This document shows, in pieces, positions 1 to 5,695 of a stretch of 6,483 bases of DNA. The stretch's first letter is position 1. Each line of letters starts with the position of its first letter. Source of the stretch: Rhodospirillaceae bacterium. Lineage in GTDB: Bacteria; Pseudomonadota; Alphaproteobacteria; Rhodospirillales; Magnetovibrionaceae. A model generated the notes under the pieces. The model worked only from the letters and a program-made list of their open reading frames with translations. It had not been told where the DNA came from and searched no databases. The stretch covers positions 30,055 to 36,537 of the forward strand of contig NVSZ01000021.1 of the NCBI GenBank assembly GCA_002732845.1. The letters are read 5' to 3'. Position numbers and translations under genes: made by a program.

Positions 1-3000
1 GTCACAGGCATTCCAACGGGTGCTAGCTTGTCTCTGGGCACACAAAACAATGATGGCAGCTGGACAATCTCCGGTGCGGACTTGGCAAGCCTAAGCAGCT
101 TGGTCATGACCCCAGCCGCCGATTATGCGGGCACACCAACCCTTGGCTTCGCCGTCACCACCGACCAAGGCGGCACAGCTTCGGTTAGCTTGGATGTCAC
201 CGTGACACCCGTTGCCGATGCACCAACACTTTCCGCAACAGCTGCTGCGGGTAACGAAGATACGGCGATTGCTCTGAACATCTCGACCGCCGAAACCGAC
301 GTTGATGGTTCGGAAGTTCTTTCCATGGTGATCAGTGGTGTTCCAGCGGACGCAACTTTGTCAGCAGGTACAAAAAACACCGATGGCACGTGGACCCTTG
401 ATCCGGCCACCGACCTTGCTGGCCTAACGATTACGCCAGCGGCGAACTATAACGGTAGCTTTGAACTGACGATTGTCAGCACCTCAACCGATACGTTGGG
501 CAATGTCACGGATGCGGCTTCGACCACGACGACGCTTGGTGTGACGGTGGCTCCGGTGGACGATGCTCCGACGATTGGTGGCACCGATGCTGCGGGTAAC
601 GAAGATACTCAAATTGCTCTGGATATCTCAGCAACGGGTGCTGGTGGAGTTGCGGTCACAAGCGTGACCATCAGCAATGTTCCCACCGGGGCATCGTTGT
701 CGGCGGGTACCGATAATGGCGATGGCACATGGACATTGACCACCGATCAGTTGACGGACTTGTCCATTACCCCGCCTCATGATTTCAGCGGAAGCTTTGA
801 TCTTGGTGTACAGGCGACGGCTGCGGATGGTTCTGTTTCAACAGGCACATCAACGGTTGATGTTACGGCGGTTGCGGATGCTCCGACCGTGTCTATCGAC
901 ATTGGCACGCCAACCGAAATCGGTGGGTTCTTGCCAGATATCGATGCGTTCCCGCATGATTTGTCGAACATTGTCATGTATCTGGAAGACGGTGCAGGCA
1001 ACGTCACTAAAGTGAAGGTTGAAGATTTCCCCGGTGCTGGGTTGAATGATGTAAACGATCTTGGTCTTGAACAATTCATGACCGAAAATTATCCGGGCAC
1101 AACCTTGGTTGGCCTGACGGTTAAGGCTGGCGACAATCATACGGCTGGATTTGGTCCGGGTGAGGGTGAGTTGGTTTATATGGCACCGGGTACGGCTCAA
1201 GCCGATTTGCCTGTTGCTGATCACGTCGACACAACCTTGACCTATAACGCATCCTTGCAAGGCCTAGACCCAAGCCCAATTGGCAATGATGGTGATATGT
1301 CTTATCCGGTGAACATCACAACGGCCTTGTCAGATGTTGATGGTTCAGAAGTTCTATCGCTGACGATTACGGGTGTTCCGACGGGTGTTACGCTTTCGGC
1401 AGGTACACAAAATACGGATGGCTCGTGGAGCCTGACATCAGCTGATCTAAGCGGCCTTTCCATGTCGGTTCCTGAGGGAACCACGGCGTTTACTTTGGAT
1501 GTGACGTCGACATCGACGGAACAATCGAACCAAGATGCGGCAAGTGCCACGGCAAGTGCGGGCATTGATGGCGTGACGGCGGATACGGATCCGGTTATCA
1601 ATTCTGTCACCGCGAGTGGAATTGAAGATACAATCATTGCAGTCGATATTTCGGTCAGTAATGCAGCCTCTATTACGGTCACGAATGTTCCCCTCGATGG
1701 AAGCCTGTCTGCAGGTACGGATAATGGGGATGGCTCTTGGACTTTAACACCTGACCAGTTAACGGGGCTGACGTTTACGCCCGCAGAACATTGGAGCGGT
1801 TCGTTTGAAATTGGCGTCACCGCAACGGCCAGTGATGGCACGGTAGATTCGGTGAATTCAACCGTCGATGTGATTGCGGTTGCCGATACTCCATTGCTTG
1901 AGCTTTCTATTGGTACAGGTGTATCGACGAGTGACACCAGTAGTTTGACCCTTGAAAACATGGGTAATGAGAGTGCCGGATACGAAAATTCTATTGGTTG
2001 GTACACAATGGATAGCGATGGCAATCCCGTATCAGGTGAGATCATTTGGGCCGATACGAAGCAAGATATCGGGGATGTCTTTACGTTGAATAATATCAAC
2101 CCAGATGATATCGGCTTCTTCTTGGTGTCGGATGGTGGAACACAAAATTCAGGTCTCGCCAATGGTGAAAACGTGACCTTCCAACAAGACGGAAGTGGTG
2201 AGTGGCAAGCTGTTGATAGTAGCGGAAACGTCTTGCAAACGGCCAGCGGTGGCGGCTTGTTCTTCACCAACCCTTCTTTGAATGAAGATGGCTACGATCA
2301 TGAAAATGATAGTTCAACCCTCGGCAATATGAACTGGGAAGATTTAAACGAAGGCGGAGATCAAGACTTCAACGATGTGAACCTTAACCTCACCACTGAA
2401 CAAGGCGGTGTTGTCAGCACAACATTCCCGGTGAACATCACGTCTAGTTTGGTGGATACCGATGGTTCTGAAACCTTGTCCTTGGTCGTGGAGGGTATTC
2501 CTGCGGGTGTAACCCTGTCTGCTGGTACCCAAAATGCCGACGGCACTTGGACCTTGAGCGCAGGCGAATTGGCTAACCTGAGCATGACTGTACCGGCTGG
2601 TGTGACCACGGACTTTAATTTGACCGTAACAGCAACGGCGACCGAGCCCAATGGTGACACCGCATCGGTGAGCCTGTCTGCGACGGTTGATGTGCCTGAT
2701 CCACTTGAAGTTGGCGGTAGTGATTCTGCGGGTGATGAAGATACGGCGATTGCCTTGGATATTACGACGTCGGGTGATGGAACCGTTACAGGTGTGACCA
2801 TCAGCGATGTTCCGGCCGGGGCAAGCTTGTCCGCCGGTACGGATAATGGCGACGGCACGTGGAGCCTGACGGAAGGTCAATTGACAGGGCTGACGATTAC
2901 GCCTCCTGAAGATTACAGCGGAAGCTTTGACGTCAGTGTAGAAGCGACGTCTTCGGATGGCAGCACCTCAACAAGCACTGTTAATGTGGCCGTTGAGGCG

Positions 3001-5253
3001 GTTGCGGATGCACCGACACTTAGCGTTGCGATCAGCGCAGTCGATGACAGCGGCAGCGGTGTTGGAGCGGGTGAAGTCTTGATTTCAGAAGACTTCAATT
3101 CCGGTGTTTCTGGATGGGGCAATGAAGTTTCAAGTTCCAATGACAAAATGAAAATTGATCATAATGATGATGCCAGCAAGACCTTTGATTTTGGTGCCGA
3201 AAACGCCGGTCAAACGGTTACGATCTCATTCGATACGGCTGATTATGGCGGTTGGGAAACAAGCGGAAATAATCAAGATTACTTCTCCGTTTCGGCCAAT
3301 GGTACCGAAGTCATTAACAGTAGCGAAGGTACGGAAAATCATTCCTTTACCGTCACGCTGGATGAAAATGGTCAAGTCCAAATCGACATGGGCGTGAATG
3401 CAACGTCGTCTGACGAAGGTCTGCGTCTCGACAATTTCCAAATTGTGACAGGTGATGATTGGGGATCTGATGAGTCTTCTGAAAACGTCTTTAACCTAGA
3501 TATCCAATCTGCGTTGACGGATACGGACGGTTCCGAAACTTTGAGCATCGAAGTCAGCGGTATTCCAACGGGGGCAACCTTGTCGGCGGGTACCGACAAT
3601 GGGAATGGCACATGGAGTTTGACCCCAGCTGAGTTAACGGGACTGACGGTTAGCGTTCCCGATAGCATTGGTGCGGACTTTAATATTTCCGTAACAGCAA
3701 CGGCGACTGAACCCAATGGCGATACGGCGACCACGACACAATCGGTGACCGTCGATTTGCCTGATGCACCAGACGTATCCTCCACAAACGTTACGGGTGT
3801 CGAAGACAATGCAATAGCACTTGATCTTTCTGCGGACGGTGCTGAAAGTATTGTCATCAGCAGTGTTCCGACAGGGGCTGTCTTGTCCGCTGGTACGGAT
3901 AATGGGGACGGCACGTGGAGCTTGACGGAAGGCCAATTGACCGGGCTGACCATTACACCTCCTGAAGATTACAGCGGAAGCTTTGATCTTGGTGTAACAG
4001 CAACGAGTTCCGATGGTTCCACATCAACCGCCACCACCACAGTCGGTGTTACGGCGGTTGCGGATGCCCCGACGGTCACAAGTTCGGCTGGGGCTGCAAC
4101 ACAAAGCGGTGGAGACGATATTACCGGAACCGATACAAAAGATATGACGTTCGGTGAAGGCGAAAGCAAAAAGGATGACGACAAAGAAGATGACGATCTT
4201 TATGGATCGAAGGGTGATGATGGACTGTTCGGAAAAGATGGTGACGATTTACTCGATGGCGGCAAAGGGGACGACATCCTCTTTGGCGGTGCCGGTGATG
4301 ATGAGCTTCTCGGGGGGGACGATAATGATATCCTCTTTGGTGGCTCCGGTCATAATGACTTAGACGGTGGTAAAGGTGATGACTTTATCATCGGTGGTTC
4401 CGGCAATGACGATATTCTCGGTGGTGATGGTAATGATGTGATTTTCTCCGGCGGTGGTTATGATGCCATTGACGGCGGCAAAGGGTCCGATACCATGGTC
4501 TTCAGCGGCGCACGTTCCGATTATTTGGTCACTTCAATTGATGGAAAAGACGATGAATTTATCATCGAACACATCAACGGTGGCGCCGATGGCATCAGTC
4601 AGGTCGTGAATGTCGAGACCTTCCAATTCACGGACGGTCAATATGGCGAAGGGGATATGTTGGCGACGAACCCAACGGAAGACTACACCTTGACCTATGA
4701 CATCTCTATCGAAACAGGTCTGAGCGATACGGATGGTTCTGAAACGCTTTCTGACATTACCGTGTCGGGTATTCCCGATGGGGCAGCGTTTAGTGCTGGC
4801 ACCGATAATGGCGATGGCAGTTGGACCATGACGGCGGATGATCTTTCCGGGTTGACGTTGAATGTGGAAAGCTCGGTGAGCCAAGATTTCTCGCTGACCG
4901 TATCTGTGACCTCGACCGAAGCCAGCAATGGCGATACGGCGACCAGCACGTCAACCATCGATGTGGCGTTGCCTGAGGCGGCTGATGGTGCGATTACGGG
5001 AGATACCTCTGCGGATGCCTTGGACCCACTGGCTGAAATGTTCAATGATTCAGACACCTTGACGTTTGATGGCAAGGAATATGACATCAGCTCGCTCACC
5101 GAAGGCGACAGCAAAGACGATTACGGTTCTGTTGCGCCCTTAGGTGCGAAGAAAGAAATGGATGATTACGACTCATCCGATAACGATACATCGGATGGCT
5201 ACACATCGGTTTCTGATGCTGGTGAAGGCGGATCAGGGGATGACATTAACTAA
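1..5253 (+). CDS. Giant repeat-rich RTX adhesin-like secreted protein, C-terminal part (5' end outside window)
   Basis: The reading frame is open from base 1 to the TAA at 5251-5253. The first visible residues already match the repeat consensus, so no true start is in the window; the TTG at 28 lies inside a repeat. The 1750 visible residues hold ten about 100-residue beta-sandwich repeats (VCBS/cadherin-like style), an unrecognised module (about residues 305-420), a DUF4114-like module (650-797), a lectin-like module (1025-1150), an RTX beta-roll (1400-1498) and an acidic tail. Composition is rich in Asp, Gly, Thr and Ser. I find no Cys and only two Arg (codons at 3424 and 4513), as expected for a calcium-folding protein exported unfolded. 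By family knowledge such proteins leave by a type I secretion system and act in adhesion or biofilm. The ABC, membrane-fusion and outer-membrane partners are not in the window. The exact ligand is unknown. An extracellular enzyme is less likely, since no catalytic domain is seen. Confidence 0.93.
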   Translation, partial: VTGIPTGASLSLGTQNNDGSWTISGADLASLSSLVMTPAADYAGTPTLGFAVTTDQGGTASVSLDVTVTPVADAPTLSATAAAGNEDTAIALNISTAETDVDGSEVLSMVISGVPADATLSAGTKNTDGTWTLDPATDLAGLTITPAANYNGSFELTIVSTSTDTLGNVTDAASTTTTLGVTVAPVDDAPTIGGTDAAGNEDTQIALDISATGAGGVAVTSVTISNVPTGASLSAGTDNGDGTWTLTTDQLTDLSITPPHDFSGSFDLGVQATAADGSVSTGTSTVDVTAVADAPTVSIDIGTPTEIGGFLPDIDAFPHDLSNIVMYLEDGAGNVTKVKVEDFPGAGLNDVNDLGLEQFMTENYPGTTLVGLTVKAGDNHTAGFGPGEGELVYMAPGTAQADLPVADHVDTTLTYNASLQGLDPSPIGNDGDMSYPVNITTALSDVDGSEVLSLTITGVPTGVTLSAGTQNTDGSWSLTSADLSGLSMSVPEGTTAFTLDVTSTSTEQSNQDAASATASAGIDGVTADTDPVINSVTASGIEDTIIAVDISVSNAASITVTNVPLDGSLSAGTDNGDGSWTLTPDQLTGLTFTPAEHWSGSFEIGVTATASDGTVDSVNSTVDVIAVADTPLLELSIGTGVSTSDTSSLTLENMGNESAGYENSIGWYTMDSDGNPVSGEIIWADTKQDIGDVFTLNNINPDDIGFFLVSDGGTQNSGLANGENVTFQQDGSGEWQAVDSSGNVLQTASGGGLFFTNPSLNEDGYDHENDSSTLGNMNWEDLNEGGDQDFNDVNLNLTTEQGGVVSTTFPVNITSSLVDTDGSETLSLVVEGIPAGVTLSAGTQNADGTWTLSAGELANLSMTVPAGVTTDFNLTVTATATEPNGDTASVSLSATVDVPDPLEVGGSDSAGDEDTAIALDITTSGDGTVTGVTISDVPAGASLSAGTDNGDGTWSLTEGQLTGLTITPPEDYSGSFDVSVEATSSDGSTSTSTVNVAVEAVADAPTLSVAISAVDDSGSGVGAGEVLISEDFNSGVSGWGNEVSSSNDKMKIDHNDDASKTFDFGAENAGQTVTISFDTADYGGWETSGNNQDYFSVSANGTEVINSSEGTENHSFTVTLDENGQVQIDMGVNATSSDEGLRLDNFQIVTGDDWGSDESSENVFNLDIQSALTDTDGSETLSIEVSGIPTGATLSAGTDNGNGTWSLTPAELTGLTVSVPDSIGADFNISVTATATEPNGDTATTTQSVTVDLPDAPDVSSTNVTGVEDNAIALDLSADGAESIVISSVPTGAVLSAGTDNGDGTWSLTEGQLTGLTITPPEDYSGSFDLGVTATSSDGSTSTATTTVGVTAVADAPTVTSSAGAATQSGGDDITGTDTKDMTFGEGESKKDDDKEDDDLYGSKGDDGLFGKDGDDLLDGGKGDDILFGGAGDDELLGGDDNDILFGGSGHNDLDGGKGDDFIIGGSGNDDILGGDGNDVIFSGGGYDAIDGGKGSDTMVFSGARSDYLVTSIDGKDDEFIIEHINGGADGISQVVNVETFQFTDGQYGEGDMLATNPTEDYTLTYDISIETGLSDTDGSETLSDITVSGIPDGAAFSAGTDNGDGSWTMTADDLSGLTLNVESSVSQDFSLTVSVTSTEASNGDTATSTSTIDVALPEAADGAITGDTSADALDPLAEMFNDSDTLTFDGKEYDISSLTEGDSKDDYGSVAPLGAKKEMDDYDSSDNDTSDGYTSVSDAGEGGSGDDIN
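913..1260 (+). other. Unrecognised cassette domain 1 of the adhesin
   Basis: About 115 residues (305-420 of the visible protein) do not match the repeat consensus. They sit between a B repeat ending VADAPT and the A repeat that starts at 1303. Visible segments are NIVMYLED, then VTKVKVEDFPGAGLND, then a stretch of mixed polar and hydrophobic residues around LEQFMTENYPG, then TLVGLTVKAGDNH and GPGEGELVYM. Alternating hydrophobic residues suggest a small beta-rich fold with one helix near LGLEQFMTENY. I do not recognise the family; a ligand-binding module is a guess from its position among other binding modules. Confidence 0.6.
1303..1896 (+). repeat. A-B supermodule 1 of the adhesin (198 aa)
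   Basis: This is a type A repeat (starting YPVNI, then DVDGSE) followed directly by a type B repeat (GIEDTIIAVDI) and ending VADTPL. It is the most diverged of the three A-B pairs: the A half has a shorter SVPEGTTAF loop and its end departs from the EPNGDTA pattern of the later pairs. It has the same length as the pair at 2425-3018, although the cassettes on either side are unrelated. Confidence 0.8.
1948..2391 (+). other. DUF4114-like domain of the adhesin
   Basis: Residues 650-797 end with the typical DUF4114 signature: an acidic DGYDHEND loop, then WEDLNEGGDQDFNDVNLNL, where the E-D-L..GGD.DFND pattern is the family hallmark. Upstream, IGFFLVSDGG and a GGGLFFTNPSLN segment match the family's usual central strands. 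DUF4114 domains occur in extracellular and PEP-CTERM or RTX proteins. Their acidic loops look suited to calcium binding, but no defined function is established to my knowledge. The domain sits between the B repeat ending at 1896 and the A repeat starting at 2425. Confidence 0.8.
2425..3018 (+). repeat. A-B supermodule 2 of the adhesin (198 aa)
   Basis: A type A repeat (FPVNI, DTDGSE, then EPNGDTA) is followed by a type B repeat (GDEDTAIALDI) and ends VADAPT. It is closely related to the next pair at DNA level. For example, 2902-2930 is identical base for base to 3958-3986, which is more than protein-level selection needs and suggests fairly recent duplication or gene conversion. Confidence 0.85.
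3073..3450 (+). other. Lectin-like beta-sandwich cassette domain of the adhesin
   Basis: Residues 1025-1150 begin EDFNSGVSGWGNE and end LRLDNFQIVTG. The F..G..GW opening and the LDNF.I closing strand are the usual edges of jelly-roll carbohydrate-binding or laminin-G-like modules. Between them are strands such as QTVTISFDTADYG, YFSVSANGTEV and HSFTVTLDENGQVQIDMGV. The domain holds one of only two arginines seen in the protein. The fold assignment is by pattern; sugar binding is inferred and not shown. Confidence 0.6.
3490..4074 (+). repeat. A-B supermodule 3 of the adhesin (195 aa)
   Basis: A type A repeat (FNLDI, DTDGSE, EPNGDTA) is followed by a type B repeat (GVEDNAIALDL) ending VADAPT. 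It shares the 29-base exact block described for supermodule 2. It also shares a 25-base exact block (3972-3996) with the older B repeat at 786-810, so B repeats from different places have exchanged or kept sequence. Confidence 0.85.
4198..4494 (+). repeat. RTX nonapeptide array, 11 tandem copies
   Basis: Eleven uninterrupted 27-nt units code GG.G.D-type nonapeptides (LFGGAGDDE, LDGGKGDDI, IIGGSGNDD and the like), at residues 1400-1498. This is the calcium-binding parallel beta-roll of type I secreted proteins, which folds outside the cell on meeting calcium. The first two and the fifth units and the unit around 4441 are less regular. A charged Lys/Asp stretch (4159-4197, GESKKDDDKEDDD region) leads in. 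A capping segment follows (about 4495-4650: MVFSGARSDYLV, later VVNVETFQFTDGQY), which matches the strand pair that usually closes RTX rolls. Unusually, the array is internal, about 250 residues before the C-terminus. Confidence 0.93.
4696..4983 (+). repeat. Last type A repeat, after the RTX roll
   Basis: A single A repeat (YDISI, DTDGSE, IPDGAAFSAGT core at 4771-4824, then EASNGDTA) follows the beta-roll without a B partner. Its core has AAFSAGT where the others have LSAGT. It forms the last folded domain before the acidic tail. Confidence 0.8.
4984..5250 (+). other. Acidic C-terminal tail, probable type I secretion signal region
   Basis: The last 89 residues have a small hydrophobic part (ALDPLAEMF, DTLTFDGKEYDISSL) followed by a low-complexity acidic and serine-rich end (DDYDSSDNDTSDGYTSV, ending GDDIN). 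Type I substrates carry an uncleaved signal in roughly the last 50-100 residues, with no strict consensus, so this is where it should lie. No LPXTG, PEP-CTERM or autotransporter barrel is present. Confidence 0.5.
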
Positions 5254-5279
5254 GTTAAATTGTTGAGCCTACGTAAACG

Positions 5280-5315
5280 AAAAACGGCGGTCTAATTTTG
5301 GGTCGCCGTTTTTTT
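5280..5315 (+). terminator. Rho-independent terminator of the adhesin gene
   Basis: The inverted repeat AAAAACGGCG (5280-5289) / CGCCGTTTTT (5304-5313) has a GC core of five pairs and a loop of about 14 bases, and runs into a T-tract at 5309-5315. It starts 26 bases after the adhesin stop codon. The A-tract on the left could give some activity on the opposite strand, but no gene converges immediately there. Confidence 0.88.
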
Positions 5316-5329
5316 GTGTTATACTTTCT

Positions 5330-5353
5330 GGCATCTCATTTGGAATGAGGGCC
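5330..5353 (+). promoter_or_regulatory. Inverted repeat in the leader of the small gene
   Basis: CTCATT (5335-5340) and AATGAG (5344-5349) form a perfect 6-bp inverted repeat with a TGG centre. A T-G pair and GGC/GCC (5330-5332/5351-5353) extend it past one bulged A. No T-tract follows, so it is not a terminator; it could be an operator or an RNA leader hairpin. GAGGGCCT is also repeated directly at 5347-5354 and 5360-5367. A TATACT (5320-5325) and a TAGAAT (5382-5387) could each serve as a -10 box, but neither has a convincing -35. Confidence 0.35.
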
Positions 5354-5403
5354 TGTTAAGAGGGCCTAGCCCGAGACACGCTAGAATACGATGAAAACGT
5401 TTT

Positions 5404-5409
5404 AGGAGG
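5404..5409 (+). promoter_or_regulatory. Strong Shine-Dalgarno of the small gene
   Basis: A perfect AGGAGG lies five bases before the ATG at 5415. It decides the start: the alternative start at 5410 in another frame overlaps this element and has no site of its own. Confidence 0.9.
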
Positions 5410-5414
5410 GTGAG

Positions 5415-5624
5415 ATGCATACCTATGAAATTACGATCTATAATAAAACCGTCCGTGAACTTGTTCACGATGGCGAGAGCCATAAAAGGTACACTGACGA
5501 TTGGGCAGATAGCCATTACATCGAGTTTGAAGCCAATAGCGAAGCCGAGGCTGTCGAAAAATGTGGGCGTAAGTATCCCGGACATGATGGCTTTATCATC
5601 GAACAAGTCGCTCTTGCGGCTTAG
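5415..5624 (+). CDS. Small hypothetical protein (69 aa)
   Basis: This is a short, soluble, acidic protein with no signal peptide or membrane segment. It opens with a likely strand (HTYEITIYN), then a polar loop containing DDWADSHYIEFEA, a likely helix (SEAEAVEKCGRKYPG) and a closing strand (GFIIEQVAL), giving a compact beta-beta-alpha-beta pattern. One Cys is present, in the helix, without a metal-site partner. The perfect AGGAGG, the ATG start, a well-formed predicted secondary structure and the clean stop argue for a real gene. It has its own leader after the adhesin terminator, so it is probably transcribed alone. I do not recognise the family, and function cannot be inferred from either neighbour. 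Confidence 0.82.
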   Translation: MHTYEITIYNKTVRELVHDGESHKRYTDDWADSHYIEFEANSEAEAVEKCGRKYPGHDGFIIEQVALAA

Positions 5625-5625
5625 G

Positions 5626-5670
5626 CACGTAATTTAAGCGCACGTAGCTTAGAGGTACGTAGTTTTTGGG
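5626..5670. repeat. Three imperfect 15-bp direct repeats in the convergent spacer
   Basis: Units at 5626-5640, 5641-5655 and 5656-5670 each begin CACGTA or TACGTA and share a TTA/TTT middle. Adjacent units match at about 10 of 15 positions. They start two bases after the stop of the small gene. ACGTA/TACGT (5642-5646/5656-5660) can also pair, followed by TTTTT at 5663-5667, so a weak + strand terminator is possible. Confidence 0.45.
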
Positions 5671-5695
5671 CGCGCGTCGCTATTAGAGGTCGCCC
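5668..5695. repeat. Short inverted repeat at the end of the convergent regulator gene
   Basis: GGGCG (5668-5672) pairs with CGCCC (5691-5695) around an 18-base loop, ending on the stop codon of the minus-strand gene. On the minus strand it is followed by an A-run rather than a T-run, and on the plus strand by TAAAC, so it is not a standard terminator for either gene. Confidence 0.3.

Larger units (their letters stand above)
10..4824 (+). repeat. Ten dispersed copies of an 18-residue repeat core within the adhesin
   Basis: Each beta-sandwich repeat contains a 54-nt core coding [IV]P.G..LSAGT.N.DG.W, or a close variant. The ten copies lie at 10-63, 340-393, 679-732, 1375-1428, 1687-1740, 2497-2550, 2809-2862, 3562-3615, 3865-3918 and 4771-4824, all in the same reading frame with no indels. 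The core is usually followed by L....L..L..T.P, then a sheet segment ending in VTATA-like strands. Type A repeats are preceded by D.DGSE.LS and type B by EDT.IALDI. The copy at 340 carries both marks and the copy at 10 is cut by the window edge. The acidic loops suggest calcium sites between domains (inference). Confidence 0.9.

Noticed and set aside
28..30. TTG at 28 as the start of the large protein
   Set aside because: The nine codons before it continue the repeat consensus (VTGIPTGAS), so it is an internal Leu codon of a gene that begins outside the window.
1302..2270. Long open frame on the minus strand (322 codons), with others at 2344-2880, 3372-3953 and 4695-5114
   Set aside because: They lie entirely antisense to the repeat protein and recur at matching places in each repeat, so they reflect the codon use and repetition of the + strand gene. 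They lack ribosome sites and recognisable domains.
10..4824. The evenly repeated DNA as a possible CRISPR array or mobile element
   Set aside because: The copies are coding, in frame, diverged and separated by variable coding distances. There are no spacers of constant length, no terminal inverted repeats and no transposase.
5319..5606. Minus strand frame of 95 codons across the leader and the small gene
   Set aside because: It overlaps the small gene and its leader antisense, with no ribosome site or domain.
5410..5637. Alternative + strand frame of 75 codons overlapping the small gene
   Set aside because: Its start sits within or right against the AGGAGG element, and its translation has no protein-like pattern. 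The 5415 frame has proper spacing.
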